This document shows, piece after piece, positions 44,305-54,617 of a stretch of 64,000 bases of DNA. The DNA lies in contig CAIQCB010000052.1 in the NCBI GenBank assembly GCA_903870245.1, positions 124,001 to 188,000 of the forward strand, given 5' to 3'. This DNA comes from an uncultured Methylocystaceae bacterium. GTDB lineage: Bacteria; Pseudomonadota; Alphaproteobacteria; Rhizobiales; Beijerinckiaceae. Position numbers and translations under genes: made by a program. A model generated the notes under the pieces. That model had not been told where the DNA came from. It worked only from the letters and a program-made list of their open reading frames with translations, and searched no databases. Each line of letters begins with the position of its first letter. Position 1 is the first letter of the stretch.

Positions 44305-45543
44305 CTACATCCCGCCGAGATGCTCGGCGACCGTAAAAATGTCCTTGTCGCCGCGGCCGCACATGTTCATCACCATCAGATGATCGCGCGGTTTTTGAGC
44401 CGCGAGTTCGAACACCTTGGCCAGCGCATGCGAAGGCTCCAGCGCCGGGATGATGCCCTCCAGCTTCGAGCAGAGCTGGAAGGCGTCGAGCGCTTCCTTG
44501 TCGGTGGCGTTGAGATAGGTGACGCGGCCGGTCTCATGCAGCCAGGAATGCTCCGGGCCGATGCCGGGATAATCGAGGCCCGCCGAGATCGAATGGCCTT
44601 CGAGAATCTGGCCGTCTTCGTCCATCAGCAGATAGGTGCGGTTGCCGTGCAGCACGCCGGGACGCCCGCCGGTGAGCGAGGCGGCGTGGCCGTTCGGCAC
44701 ATGAACGCCATGGCCCGCCGCCTCGACGCCGTAAATCTCGACCGAGGGTTCGTCGAGGAAGGGATGGAACAAGCCGATGGCGTTGGAGCCGCCGCCGATG
44801 CAGGCGACAAGCGAATCCGGCAGCCTTCCTTCCATCTCCTGCATCTGGACGCGGGTTTCATTGCCGATGATCGACTGGAAATCGCGCACCATCGCCGGAT
44901 AGGGATGCGGCCCGGCGGCGGTGCCGATGCAGTAAAACGTGTCGGAGACGTTGGTCACCCAGTCGCGCAGCGCCTCATTCATCGCGTCCTTCAGCGTGCG
45001 CGCGCCGCTTTGGACGGGATGCACCTCGGCGCCGAGCATTTTCATGCGGAAGACGTTGGGCTTCTGCCGCTCGACATCGACCGCGCCCATGTAAACGATG
45101 CATTGCAGGCCAAAGCGCGCGCAGGCGGTGGCGGTGGCGACGCCATGCTGGCCGGCGCCCGTCTCGGCGATGATGCGTTTCTTGCCCATGCGCCGGGCAA
45201 GGAGAATCTGGCCCAGCACATTGTTGATCTTGTGCGCGCCGGTGTGATTGAGCTCGTCGCGCTTGAAATAGACCTTGGCGCCCAGCCCCTCGCCCGCCGT
45301 CTCGCGCACATGTTCGGTGATGCGTTCGGCGTAATAGAGCGGCGACGGCCGGCCAACGTAATGCTTGTGCAGGCTCGTCAATTCGGCGTGAAAGGCGGGA
45401 TCGTCCTTCGCCTCGGCGTAGGCCTGTTCAAGGTCGAGCACCAGCGGCATCAAGGTTTCGGCGACGAAGCGGCCGCCGAATATGCCGAAGCGGCCGTTGT
45501 CGTCCGGTCCGGCGCGGAAGGAGTTGGGAAGCGGTTTGTTCAC
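44305..45543 (-). CDS. trpB: Tryptophan synthase beta subunit
   Basis: 412 residues from GTG 45543 with AGGA nearby. All TrpB signatures are present: [16 protein letters not shown] at the N-terminus, PLP lysine in [28 protein letters not shown], the phosphate loop [15 protein letters not shown] and [11 protein letters not shown]. It makes tryptophan from indole and serine. The usual downstream trpA is not present; a convergent gene ends 24 bases away. It follows trpF by 52 bases on the same strand. Confidence 0.96.
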   Translation of the reverse strand: MNKPLPNSFRAGPDDNGRFGIFGGRFVAETLMPLVLDLEQAYAEAKDDPAFHAELTSLHKHYVGRPSPLYYAERITEHVRETAGEGLGAKVYFKRDELNHTGAHKINNVLGQILLARRMGKKRIIAETGAGQHGVATATACARFGLQCIVYMGAVDVERQKPNVFRMKMLGAEVHPVQSGARTLKDAMNEALRDWVTNVSDTFYCIGTAAGPHPYPAMVRDFQSIIGNETRVQMQEMEGRLPDSLVACIGGGSNAIGLFHPFLDEPSVEIYGVEAAGHGVHVPNGHAASLTGGRPGVLHGNRTYLLMDEDGQILEGHSISAGLDYPGIGPEHSWLHETGRVTYLNATDKEALDAFQLCSKLEGIIPALEPSHALAKVFELAAQKPRDHLMVMNMCGRGDKDIFTVAEHLGGM

Positions 45544-45595
45544 GGGCGGATGTCCTGTCGGTCGCGCGCTGCGGCGCGGATGTTTTGACGTTCTT

Positions 45596-46264
45596 TTAGA
45601 CTGTCGCGGGCCGGGACGAAAGCGAGCGCGCCGCCGCCACGAAAAGGGCGATCTTTTCCGCGTCCTTGACGCCGCGCGCGCGCTCTACCCCGGAGGACAC
45701 ATCGACCGCCGGGGCCTGCGTCTGGCGCAGCGCCGCAGCGACATTCTCCGGGTCGAGCCCGCCCGAGAGCATCCAGTTTTTCGCCGTTATGTTGCGCAGC
45801 AAATCCCAGTCGAAAACAACCCCGGCGCCGCCGGGCACGGTCGCATTTGGCGCAGGCTTGGCGTCGAACAGCAGCCAATCGACGACGTCCTCGTAAGCCC
45901 TGGCGGCGGCGACATCGGCCGCCGACGCGACACCGATCGCCTTGATGACGGGCAGGCCGAAACGCGCCCTCACTTCGCCGACGCGCGCCGGACTCTCGTG
46001 GCCGTGGAGCTGGAGCAGATCGGGCGCCAGCGCCGCAGCGACGGCGTCAAGCGTCGCGTCGTCGGCGTCGACGGTCAGCGCGACCTTTTGAATGCGCCCC
46101 GCCGCCTGTGCGCCAAGCGCCCGCGCCGCATCCAAATCAATATGACGCGGGCTTTTGTGAAAAAACACAAAACCGGCGAGATCGGCGCCAGCGGCGATCG
46201 TCGCCTCAAGCGTCTGCGGCTCAGACAGGCCGCAGATTTTAACGAGGACGCTCGCGCCGCTCAT
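45596..46264 (-). CDS. trpF: Phosphoribosylanthranilate isomerase
   Basis: 222 residues. TIM-barrel TrpF with [52 protein letters not shown] and the phosphate-binding [14 protein letters not shown], followed by [19 protein letters not shown]. It performs the third step of tryptophan synthesis from anthranilate. The ATG overlaps the stop of manC by ATGA, an unusual coupling to a sugar nucleotide gene. Confidence 0.95.
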   Translation of the reverse strand: MSGASVLVKICGLSEPQTLEATIAAGADLAGFVFFHKSPRHIDLDAARALGAQAAGRIQKVALTVDADDATLDAVAAALAPDLLQLHGHESPARVGEVRARFGLPVIKAIGVASAADVAAARAYEDVVDWLLFDAKPAPNATVPGGAGVVFDWDLLRNITAKNWMLSGGLDPENVAAALRQTQAPAVDVSSGVERARGVKDAEKIALFVAAARSLSSRPATV

Positions 46265-47673
46265 CCCCGGTTATAGACGTCCTGAAAGCGGACGATGTCA
46301 TCCTCGCCGAGATAGGAGCCGGTCTGCACCTCGATCAGCTCCAGATCGATCTTGCCGGGATTGGTGAGGCGATGCTTGCAGCCGATGGGCAGATAGATCG
46401 ACTCGTTCTCGTGGACGAGGTGCGTCTCCTCGTCACGGCCGACCTCGGCGGTGCCGCGCACTACGATCCAGTGTTCGGCGCGATGGAAATGCTTTTGCAG
46501 CGACAAACGCTCGCCCGGCTTCACCACGATGCGCTTCACCTGATAGCGCTGGCCGCCGTCAATGGACTGATAATAACCCCAGGGCCGGAAGATGCGCTTG
46601 TGCTCGCCCGCCTCGCGGCGGTTCTCGGTCTTGAGCCGGTCAACGAGTTGCTTGACCTTATCGCCATGTTCGTGACTCAGCACAAGCACCGCGTCCTGGG
46701 TCGTAACGACGATCACGTCGTCGACGCCAACCACCGTCGTGAGAATGTCTTCAGAGCGGACGTGAACGTTGCGGGCGTCCATCACAACGGCGTCGCCGCG
46801 CACGGAATTGCCGGCTTCATCGCGCTCTGACAGCTCCCACACCGCGCGCCAGGTGCCAACGTCCGACCAGCCGATGTCGGCCGGGATCAGCGCCGCCTTG
46901 TCGGTTTTCTCCATCACCGCATAGTCGATGGATTTTTTGGTCGCGCGCCCGAAGGCCTCGGGATCGAGCACCAGAAAGCCCAGATCCTTTTGCGCGGCGT
47001 CAATCGCCGCTTCGGCGGCCTCCGCCATCGCCGGCTCGAATTGCGCGATCTCGGCCTGCATCACATCGGCGCGGAAAATGAAATTGCCGCTGTTCCAGTA
47101 ATAGCCGGCGTCGATATAATTTTGCGCGGTCTCGCGGTCGGGCTTCTCGACGAAAGCCTCGAGCTTCAAAACCTCTGAGCCCGCCGCAATCGGCGCGCCG
47201 GGCCGCAGATAGCCGTAGCCGGTCGCCGGATGATCGGGCTTCACGCCGAGGGTGACGATATATCCCGCCGCCGCCGCCGCGCCGGCCTTCTTGCACAATT
47301 CGACCAGTCCCGGCCGGTCGCGAACGACATGATCGGCGGCCAGCACCACCACAACCGTGTCCGGCGCGCGGCGCGCGGCGAGGCTGGCGGCGACGGCGAC
47401 GGCCGGGCCGGAGTCCCGGCGCGTCGGCTCAAGCACGATCTCCGCCTCGGCGCCGATCTCGCGCAGCTGATCGGCGAGCAGGAATCGGTAATCCTTGTTC
47501 GAAATCACAATGGGCTTCTCGAACACCGGATCGACCAGCATTTGCATGGTCGTCTGGAATGTCGAGCGTTCGCCGACCAGCGGAATGAACTGCTTGGGCA
47601 GGGTTTCGCGGGACTCTGGCCACACCCGCGTTCCCGAGCCGCCGCACATGATCACAGGCTGAATTTTTCGCAT
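46261..47673 (-). CDS. manC: Mannose-1-phosphate guanylyltransferase / mannose-6-phosphate isomerase
   Basis: 470 residues with AAGAGG seven bases before ATG 47673. The N-terminal nucleotidyltransferase domain has QPVIMCGGSGTRVWPESRE and FVEKPD; the C-terminal cupin (type II phosphomannose isomerase) has RPWGYYQSIDGG, RLSLQKHFHRAEHWIVVRGTA and SIYLPIGCKHRLTNPG. It makes GDP-mannose for capsule, exopolysaccharide or lipopolysaccharide O-chains. It is the first gene of the manC-trpF-trpB run. Confidence 0.95.
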   Translation of the reverse strand: MRKIQPVIMCGGSGTRVWPESRETLPKQFIPLVGERSTFQTTMQMLVDPVFEKPIVISNKDYRFLLADQLREIGAEAEIVLEPTRRDSGPAVAVAASLAARRAPDTVVVVLAADHVVRDRPGLVELCKKAGAAAAAGYIVTLGVKPDHPATGYGYLRPGAPIAAGSEVLKLEAFVEKPDRETAQNYIDAGYYWNSGNFIFRADVMQAEIAQFEPAMAEAAEAAIDAAQKDLGFLVLDPEAFGRATKKSIDYAVMEKTDKAALIPADIGWSDVGTWRAVWELSERDEAGNSVRGDAVVMDARNVHVRSEDILTTVVGVDDVIVVTTQDAVLVLSHEHGDKVKQLVDRLKTENRREAGEHKRIFRPWGYYQSIDGGQRYQVKRIVVKPGERLSLQKHFHRAEHWIVVRGTAEVGRDEETHLVHENESIYLPIGCKHRLTNPGKIDLELIEVQTGSYLGEDDIVRFQDVYNRG

Positions 47674-47812
47674 TCGCTACCTCTTGCGGCCCGTTCGTCA
47701 CTTTGCGGCCCGAACGCCGCCCAACCCGCGTCGGGCGCGGGTTGGATATCATGTGTCCGGCGCGACTCGAAAATCACTCCCGACGGGAGAAGCCGGCCGC
47801 CCTGGCTCGCTT

Positions 47813-50800
47813 CTAGCTTTTGCCTTTTTTTTCCATCTCCGCTTTCAACGCCGCGAGCTTGGCGAAAGGGGAGTCCGGATCGGGCTGGCGCTCGCGACGC
47901 TCGGGCGCGGCGAAGCCCGCCGGGCGCGGGCCGCGACGCTCGTCGCGGGGCGGTTTGTTGCCCGGCGTGCGGAATTTGTCGAATCGGGCGGCGCGCCCCT
48001 CGCCTGCGCCGGCCTCGCCGCCGGCGGGACGGGGCCGATGCTCGCGGCGGGGCGGCCGCTGCTCGCCGCGCTCCTGACCTTCTACGCGGTGCGACGGAGC
48101 CCGGCGCGGACCACTCTGGGCGTGGCGCTGCGGCGCCCAGATTTCGATCTGAGCGATTTCCGGGGTCTCGGCAGGCGTTTCGTCAAGGCTCTCGGCAGAC
48201 GCGTCGCCGGCCGCATCGCTCTCCAGCGCGTCAGGCGCCGCCGCGACGGATTCGGTCTGGACGGCCTCGATCGCCGGAGCTGAAACCGCCGATTCGTCGG
48301 CAGGCGAAATTTCCTGGACGGACTCGTGTGCGATTTCGTGAGTCGGTTCCGGAGGGATTTCCGGAGCGGACTCCGTCGCCACGACGTTTTCTGGCGGCGG
48401 CGCAAGCGGCTCGGTCGACGCCGCAGGCAGGAGCGGAACCGTGATCGCCGGGCCGGCGCGCCGCGTCGAGGCGTAACCGAGAGATTTGAGTATCGACGAG
48501 AAAGCCTCGCCGGAGCAGCCGGTCAGAGAGGTCATCGCCACGGTCACGACAAAGCCGTCGCTATCCGCCGCGCCGGCGGGCGGCTCGCCAGCGGTGACGC
48601 CGGGCCGGTAGGCGATGGCCGGACGGATCAGATCGGCCAGACGCTCCAGAATATCGACCCGCACCACCCGGTCGCCGCAGACCCGGAAACCGGCGGCGCG
48701 GTAAAATCCCCGCTGGATCGAGGGGTCGGCGGCGAAGGAGGTGCGGCCTGAAGCGGCGAGATGCGGCACATCCTCCAGACCCCTGACCGTATCGAGGCCG
48801 CCGTGATGCAGCGCCCAGAGCAGCGCGGCGAGCGAGCGCGGGGCCGGCTTCAACAACAGCGGCAGGTAAATATGATAGGCGCCGAAGCGGACGCCAAGTT
48901 TGCGGAGCGCCCCGCGTTCCTCTTGCGAGAAGCCCTTGACTTCTTTGGCGACGCGGGCGCGGTCGAGAACTCCCAGATCCTCGGCGATCTGGAAGGCGAC
49001 GCCGCGGGGCGCTCCCTCCAGCCCCTCGCCCTTTTCGAGCTGCAGCAGCGGCCCGAGCAGCTTGCCGACATGCTGGGCGAGCCAGAGATCGACCCGCTGC
49101 TTGACCTTGTCGAGCGCCGCGCCGGCCAATTGCTCATCGGCCAGAACCCGCGTCGTCGGGCTGAGCACGCCGGCGCCGGGGGCGATTTTCGCGACCGGCT
49201 CGCCAAGCCAGCGGATGGCGCCGTCATTGGCGAGGGCGAAAGCGTCGTCGACGGCGTCGAAGACGCGCGTGGCCCGGGCCTCGTATTCACTGGCCAAAGC
49301 CTTGAGCGCCGCCGCATTGAGCGCTTTCGCCGCTTCTCCGGCCGCGCCGGGATCGGGCGTGAAGCGAAAACCCTGAAGGCTTCCGACATGCTGGCCCTCA
49401 ACGAGAACGTCCCCGGCGGCGTTGATTTCGGCTTCTAGCATCGCATTCTCTCTCAGGCGGCGCATCAGCACGCTGGTGCGGCGATCGACGAAACGCTGCG
49501 TTAACCGCTCGTGCAGCGCGTCGGAAAGGCTGTCCTCTACCCGACGCGCGACGCTCTGCCAATGCTCCGCGTCGTCAAGCCACCCCGAGCGGTTGGAAAT
49601 AAAGCTCCAGGTGCGCACCTGCGCCAGGCGATTGGACAATGTGTCGATGTCGCCGTCGACGCGATCGACAGCCGCGATCTGGCGCGCCATCCAGTCACCC
49701 GGGATTTTACCCTTACGGGCGATAAAACCAAAAATCGACAGCGCAAGCTCGGCGTGGGCCGCCGGCGAGGTCTTGCGATAATCCGGGATTTGGCAGGCGT
49801 CCCAGAGCCGCGCGACATCGGCGGGGGATTTGGCGTTGCGCTGGGCGTCCGCGTCCCGGCTCGCCGCCTCCAGGGTGATCTGATCGATGGCGATCGGAGC
49901 GCGGGTGAACCGCGGATGATCGGGCGACTTGTCGAGCGATGTCAGCAAGGCTTCAATCGAGGAAAAATCCAGATCGGAATTGCGCCATTGCAACAGGGTG
50001 ACCGGATCGAAACGATGATCCTCAAGCTGTTCGATCAGATCCGCGTCGAAGGGCGGACAGCGCCCGGTTGCGCCGAATAATCCGTCGCTCATGTGACGCC
50101 CGGCGCGGCCGGCGATCTGGCCAAACTCCGCCGGCGTCAGACGGCGATGACGCCAGCCGTCGAATTTCCGGTCCGAGGCGAAGGCGATGTAATCGACATC
50201 GAGATTGAGACCCATGCCGATGGCGTCGGTCGCGACAACGTAATCGACGTCGCCGGATTGAAACAACTCGACCTGGGCGTTGCGCGTGCGAGGACTCAGT
50301 GCTCCCAACACAACCGCCGCGCCCCCGCGCTGGCGCTTGATCCATTCGGCGATGGCGTAAACCTCTTCCGCCGAAAAGGCGACGATCGCCGTGCGCGGCG
50401 GAAGGCGCGAAATTTTCCGATCGCCGGCGAAGGAGAGTTTCGACAGGCGCGGCCGGCTGAACATCGGCGCGCCGGAAAACAATTCTCCGATCAGCGGCGC
50501 CATCGTGCCTGCGCCGATCAGCAGCGTCTCCTGTCGGCCTCGCCAGCGCAGCAGCCGGTCGGTGAAAACATGACCGCGATCAAGGTCGGCGGCGAGCTGA
50601 ATTTCGTCGATGGCGAGGAAATCCACGGTAACGTCGCGCGGCATCGCCTCGACGGTGCTGATCCAGTAGGCTGGCGCACGCGGTTTGATCTTCTCCTCGC
50701 CGGTAATCAGGGCGACGTTGGCTGCGCCAACTTTTTCGACGACGCGGGTGTAGACTTCGCGCGCCAGCAGGCGCAACGGCAATCCGATCAGCCCGCTGGG

Positions 50801-50977
50801 GAAGGAAAGCATCCGCTCAATGGCGTGATGGGTCTTGCCGGTGTTGGTCGGCCCGAGCACCGCCGCGACCCCCGTGGAGCGGACCTCCGCGCGATCGCCC
50901 GGCAATGACGGCCTCATCGATTTTTCCCGGAGTTTGATCGTCGTTCCGCTCCGCCGCGCAACGTGGCGACGGGCCAT
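47813..50977 (-). CDS. SUV3-like superfamily 2 RNA helicase
   Basis: 1054 residues from ATG 50977, which has GGAG five bases upstream; ATG 50917 (MRPSLPGDRAEV) is an alternative. The helicase core is at the N-terminus: Walker A in LGPTNTGKTHHAIERML, motif II as DEIQ (in FLAIDEIQLAAD), and QIAGRAGRH. These are hallmarks of mitochondrial SUV3 and its alphaproteobacterial relatives. A long middle region follows, then a Glu/Ala/Pro-rich stretch (about 860-970) and an Arg/Pro-rich tail. SUV3 works in RNA decay in mitochondria; the bacterial relative may act in RNA turnover. Confidence 0.9.
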   Translation of the reverse strand: MARRHVARRSGTTIKLREKSMRPSLPGDRAEVRSTGVAAVLGPTNTGKTHHAIERMLSFPSGLIGLPLRLLAREVYTRVVEKVGAANVALITGEEKIKPRAPAYWISTVEAMPRDVTVDFLAIDEIQLAADLDRGHVFTDRLLRWRGRQETLLIGAGTMAPLIGELFSGAPMFSRPRLSKLSFAGDRKISRLPPRTAIVAFSAEEVYAIAEWIKRQRGGAAVVLGALSPRTRNAQVELFQSGDVDYVVATDAIGMGLNLDVDYIAFASDRKFDGWRHRRLTPAEFGQIAGRAGRHMSDGLFGATGRCPPFDADLIEQLEDHRFDPVTLLQWRNSDLDFSSIEALLTSLDKSPDHPRFTRAPIAIDQITLEAASRDADAQRNAKSPADVARLWDACQIPDYRKTSPAAHAELALSIFGFIARKGKIPGDWMARQIAAVDRVDGDIDTLSNRLAQVRTWSFISNRSGWLDDAEHWQSVARRVEDSLSDALHERLTQRFVDRRTSVLMRRLRENAMLEAEINAAGDVLVEGQHVGSLQGFRFTPDPGAAGEAAKALNAAALKALASEYEARATRVFDAVDDAFALANDGAIRWLGEPVAKIAPGAGVLSPTTRVLADEQLAGAALDKVKQRVDLWLAQHVGKLLGPLLQLEKGEGLEGAPRGVAFQIAEDLGVLDRARVAKEVKGFSQEERGALRKLGVRFGAYHIYLPLLLKPAPRSLAALLWALHHGGLDTVRGLEDVPHLAASGRTSFAADPSIQRGFYRAAGFRVCGDRVVRVDILERLADLIRPAIAYRPGVTAGEPPAGAADSDGFVVTVAMTSLTGCSGEAFSSILKSLGYASTRRAGPAITVPLLPAASTEPLAPPPENVVATESAPEIPPEPTHEIAHESVQEISPADESAVSAPAIEAVQTESVAAAPDALESDAAGDASAESLDETPAETPEIAQIEIWAPQRHAQSGPRRAPSHRVEGQERGEQRPPRREHRPRPAGGEAGAGEGRAARFDKFRTPGNKPPRDERRGPRPAGFAAPERRERQPDPDSPFAKLAALKAEMEKKGKS

Positions 50978-51601
50978 GCCATCTCCACAAATGTATCATA
51001 ATGGAACTTTTGCGCAGCCGCGCATTCACACTTCGAACAGTCGACGAACGAATCGCGGCCGAATCGCTGACTCGCCCTGAATCACGCTCTGTTCACACAG
51101 CATATAGGGCTTCACGCGCCTCTTGCCGCCATAATTCGAAAGACGCCCACTTTTGATCACGCGTCACAGCCCGGGACCGGCGGACTCGTTTCAATGTTTC
51201 TGTCAATCGGAGAAATGAAGGATTTTGTCCATCGAATCAGCCAGTGGGTTAACACTTCGGAACGAAGGGGAACGCATCGGGCACGAATCAGCGACCGGCG
51301 CGCGTTTCGGCTTCGTTCGACCAGATTTAGCGCCCAGCGCCCCTCCATCGCGCCTTCATCTGGTAAAGGTCAGACGGCGCCAGACGGTTTGACCTCGCGA
51401 GCACACCCGGGCGCTAAAGAATTTGTCGCATTACGGGACATCTCCATCGGAGGCCGCCCACCGTTTCCTGCGTTCGTCTTAGATGCTGCGCGACGGAAAA
51501 GAATCGATTTATGGTTAATCGTGATCGTCGCTCTTTTGACTTCGCTGCGGCGCACTGGCTACAAGCCGCGCTCTCCCCCGAGCACCAAACGAGGAACAAC
51601 C
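50978..51601. other. Intergenic region between divergent helicase and tex, 624 bases
   Basis: I see no convincing gene or RNA. The tex frame stays open upstream to ATG 51194, but the 136 extra codons are Arg/Ser-rich without family resemblance. The tex ribosome site GAGGA sits six bases before ATG 51602. No tRNA-like T-arm was found. Confidence 0.55.
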
Positions 51602-53944
51602 ATGGCGTCTATTGTCGAACGACTGAGCAACGAGTTGTCGGCGAAGCCCTGGCAAATCGAAGCGGCCGTCGGTCTGCTCGACGAAGGCTCCACCGTTCCC
51701 TTCATCGCCCGCTATCGCAAGGAGGCGACCGGTCAGCTCGACGACATACAATTACGCAAGCTTGAAGAGCGGCTGCGTTATCTGCGCGAACTGGAGGAGC
51801 GTCGCAAGGCAATCCTTGAGTCGATCGACGCGCAGGGAAAACTCGACGACGCGCTGAAACGCGTCATCCTGGAGGCCGACAACAAGGCGCGGCTGGAGGA
51901 TATTTATCTTCCCTACAAACCCAAACGTCGCACCAAAGCGCAAATCGCCATTGAGGCGGGACTGGCGCCGCTGGCCGAAGCCTTGCTGACGGCCCCGGAC
52001 AGGGAGCCGAAAGCGCAGGCGGAAAAATACATCGATGCGGACAAGAATGTTCCAACGATCGAAGCGGCGCTGGAAGGCGCGCGCGCCATTCTGGTCGAGC
52101 GCTTCGCCGAAGACGCTGATCTGATCGGCGGGTTGCGCGAGACATACTGGTCTCATTGCGCGATGATTTCGCGGCCCCGCGCCGGCAAGGAAGCGGCCGG
52201 CGCGAAATATTCGGACTATTTCGATTTCACGCAGCCGATTTCGAAATTGCCGTCGCATCGCATTCTGGCGCTATTTCGCGGCGAAAAAGAAGAAATGCTT
52301 GATCTCGAAATGCGCGCCGAGACGGAACCCGGAGCCGGCGGCTATGAATCACGCATCGCGCGCAGATACGGCATCGAGAATCGCGACCGTGCGGGCGACA
52401 AATGGCTCATCGAGACGGCGCGCTGGGCGTGGCGCACGAAAATCGAACTGCATCTCGGCATCGATGCGCGGGCGCGGCTATGGCGCCTCGCCGAGGAGGA
52501 AGCGATCCGCGTCTTCGCCGAAAATCTGCGCGATCTGTTGCTGGCGGCGCCCGCCGGCGCCCGCGCAACGATCGGTCTCGATCCCGGTTTTCGCACCGGC
52601 GTGAAAGTCGCCGTGATCGACGCGACCGGCAAAATCGTCGCGACGACGGCGATCTATCCGCATGAGCCGCAACGTCGCTGGGACGATTCGATTGCAACGC
52701 TGGCGACATTCGCGCGCCAGCATAAAATTGAATTGATCGCCATCGGCAATGGCACGGCCTCGCGCGAAACCGACCGGCTCGCCGCCGATCTGATGGCGCG
52801 CCATCCTGAGCTGAAACTCACGAAGATTGTCGTGTCCGAAGCTGGCGCGTCGGTCTACTCCGCCTCGGAATACGCCTCGCGCGAATTGCCCGACCTCGAC
52901 GTGTCGCTGCGCGGCGCCGCGTCGATCGCGCGCCGGCTTCAGGACCCGCTCGCCGAACTGGTGAAGATCGAACCGAAAGCCATTGGCGTCGGACAATATC
53001 AACACGACGTGTCGGAGCTTAAACTGTCGCGCGCGCTCGACGCCGTGGTCGAGGATTGCGTCAACGCCGTCGGCGTCGACGTCAATACGGCCTCGGCGCC
53101 CTTGCTGGCGCGCGTGTCGGGATTGGGTGAAACGCTCGCCGCCAATATCGTCGCCCATCGCGACGCCAACGGTCCCTTCCGCACGCGCGGCGAACTGAAA
53201 AAGGTGGCGCGTCTCGGGCCAAAAGCCTTCGAGCAAAGCGCCGGCTTTTTACGCATCGTCGATGGCGACGATCCGCTTGATCGATCCGGCGTGCATCCGG
53301 AAGCCTATCCGCTGGTGCGCCGCATTCTCGACGTTGCGAAAACCGACATTCGCGGCCTGATCGGCAACGCTGTGGAATTGCGCAAGCTGAAGCCACAGCA
53401 ATTCGTCAATGAAAATTACGGCCTGCCGACTATCGCCGACGTATTGGCTGAACTCGAAAAGCCGGGCCGCGATCCGCGTCCGGCGTTCAAAACGGCGACG
53501 TTTCAGGACGGCGTCGAGACGCTCGCCGATCTGCGCCCCGGCATGACGCTCGAAGGCGTCGTCACCAATGTTGCGGCGTTTGGCGCCTTTGTGGACATCG
53601 GCGTCCATCAGGACGGGCTCGTGCATATTTCGGCGCTGTCGAAAAATTTCGTCAAGGACCCGCGCAGCGTGGTCAAGCCCGGCGACATCGTGAAAGTGAA
53701 GGTGATGGAGGTCGACGCGCCGCGCAAACGCATTGCCCTCTCCCTGCGGCTCGACGACGAACCCGGCCAGCAGGCGAAGGCGGGTCCGCGCCGCGATCAA
53801 CAGCCGGCGCGCGCCCCGCAATCGCCGCGTCGCGAAAACGGCGGCGCCGGCGGCGGGGCCAACCCGCCAGCGGGCGGCGCGCTGGCCGATGCGCTGCGCG
53901 CGGCGATGCAAAGCGGCGGGCAGGCCGGGAAGAAAAACGGGTGA
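51602..53944 (+). CDS. tex: Tex-family transcription accessory protein
   Basis: 780 residues from ATG 51602, close to the 773 of the E. coli protein. N-terminal helical region starts with [43 protein letters not shown], a Tex signature. YqgF-like nuclease-fold domain ([21 protein letters not shown]), helix-hairpin-helix ([27 protein letters not shown]), and C-terminal S1 domain ([42 protein letters not shown]). The tail is Arg/Gln/Gly-rich. Tex binds nucleic acid and influences transcription. Confidence 0.96.
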   Translation: MASIVERLSNELSAKPWQIEAAVGLLDEGSTVPFIARYRKEATGQLDDIQLRKLEERLRYLRELEERRKAILESIDAQGKLDDALKRVILEADNKARLEDIYLPYKPKRRTKAQIAIEAGLAPLAEALLTAPDREPKAQAEKYIDADKNVPTIEAALEGARAILVERFAEDADLIGGLRETYWSHCAMISRPRAGKEAAGAKYSDYFDFTQPISKLPSHRILALFRGEKEEMLDLEMRAETEPGAGGYESRIARRYGIENRDRAGDKWLIETARWAWRTKIELHLGIDARARLWRLAEEEAIRVFAENLRDLLLAAPAGARATIGLDPGFRTGVKVAVIDATGKIVATTAIYPHEPQRRWDDSIATLATFARQHKIELIAIGNGTASRETDRLAADLMARHPELKLTKIVVSEAGASVYSASEYASRELPDLDVSLRGAASIARRLQDPLAELVKIEPKAIGVGQYQHDVSELKLSRALDAVVEDCVNAVGVDVNTASAPLLARVSGLGETLAANIVAHRDANGPFRTRGELKKVARLGPKAFEQSAGFLRIVDGDDPLDRSGVHPEAYPLVRRILDVAKTDIRGLIGNAVELRKLKPQQFVNENYGLPTIADVLAELEKPGRDPRPAFKTATFQDGVETLADLRPGMTLEGVVTNVAAFGAFVDIGVHQDGLVHISALSKNFVKDPRSVVKPGDIVKVKVMEVDAPRKRIALSLRLDDEPGQQAKAGPRRDQQPARAPQSPRRENGGAGGGANPPAGGALADALRAAMQSGGQAGKKNG

Positions 53945-53973
53945 GAAGAAAAAGATCGCCGGAGGCCAAAATC

Positions 53974-54047
53974 TGGAGCGGGTGAAGGGAATCGAACCCT
54001 CGTATTCAGCTTGGAAGGCTGCTGCTCTACCATTGAGCTACACCCGC
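53974..54047 (-). tRNA. tRNA-Gly (anticodon UCC)
   Basis: Read on the minus strand from 54047: acceptor GCGGGTG, TA, D-arm GCTC-AATGGTA-GAGC, anticodon loop CTTCCAA with TCC, T-arm GAGGGTTCGATTCCCTT, acceptor CACCCGC, discriminator T and encoded CCA (53976-53974). All stems pair except one mismatch at the base of the anticodon stem. It lies between tex and a plus-strand gene, in the opposite direction to both. Reads GGA and GGG codons. Confidence 0.96.
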
Positions 54048-54080
54048 GCAAGGCTTTCTATGCCAAGCCCGCCGGCGCTT

Positions 54081-54119
54081 GGCAATGGTCCGCGGCAATG
54101 GTCTGCGGCAATGGTCCGT
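54081..54119. repeat. 13-bp tandem repeat, three units, upstream of tRNA-Gly
   Basis: GGCAATGGTCCGC (54081-54093), GGCAATGGTCTGC (54094-54106) and GGCAATGGTCCGT (54107-54119) are contiguous copies. They lie 34-72 bases upstream of the tRNA gene on its own strand, where promoter elements belong. Confidence 0.9.
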
Positions 54120-54247
54120 GAGCGGCCCTCGCCCTGTCGCATTTATCCATTTGACAGGGCGGCCCCGGACAACTAACCGAAGCGCCCAGCCCTATTTCGC
54201 CTCCAGCGGGCGTCTCCACGCTGCTCATTCCAGGGGATCGCTTAACC

Positions 54248-54613
54248 GTGGCCAAACCCGAACTCGGCGCCAAGCGCCACTGCCAGTCCTGCGCGACGAA
54301 ATTCTACGATCTCAACAAGGATCCGATCACCTGCCCGAAATGCGGGGCGATTTTCCATGTCGCCGCTTTCGCGCGCGCCCCGGCCCGCGTTCAGGAGGAA
54401 GAGGACGCCGAGGTCGAAAAAGAAGGCGTTGACACCATCTCCCTCGACGAGGCGGCCGAAGAAGAGGCGGCGGTCGAGACGATCGACGACGTCGAGGACG
54501 TCGAGATCGAGGACGACGATGCGGACGACACCTTCCTCGAAGAGGAAGAGGGCGAGGACGACGACGTCGCCGGCCTGATCGACGGCGACCTCGAAACCGA
54601 CGAGGAAGGTTAG
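54248..54613 (+). CDS. FYDLN-acid family protein (TIGR02300)
   Basis: 121 residues from GTG 54248. The N-terminal zinc-ribbon-like part reads GAKRHCQSCATKFYDLNKDP and TCPKCGAIF (two CxxC pairs), giving the family its name. The rest is extremely acidic (EEEDAEVEKEG, DVEDVEIEDDDADD). A standard alphaproteobacterial protein of unknown function, probably cytosolic. Four bases separate its stop from the CTG start of the next gene. Confidence 0.95.
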   Translation: MAKPELGAKRHCQSCATKFYDLNKDPITCPKCGAIFHVAAFARAPARVQEEEDAEVEKEGVDTISLDEAAEEEAAVETIDDVEDVEIEDDDADDTFLEEEEGEDDDVAGLIDGDLETDEEG

Positions 54614-54617
54614 GCCG

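Noticed and set aside
47230-48444. Plus-strand open frame of 404 codons spanning manC and the helicase tail
   Set aside because: It runs opposite two supported genes and is dominated by Arg, Ala and Pro from G+C-rich codons.
51194-51601. N-terminal extension of Tex
   Set aside because: Arg/Ser-rich, no resemblance to Tex, and GAGGA before ATG 51602 gives the normal length.
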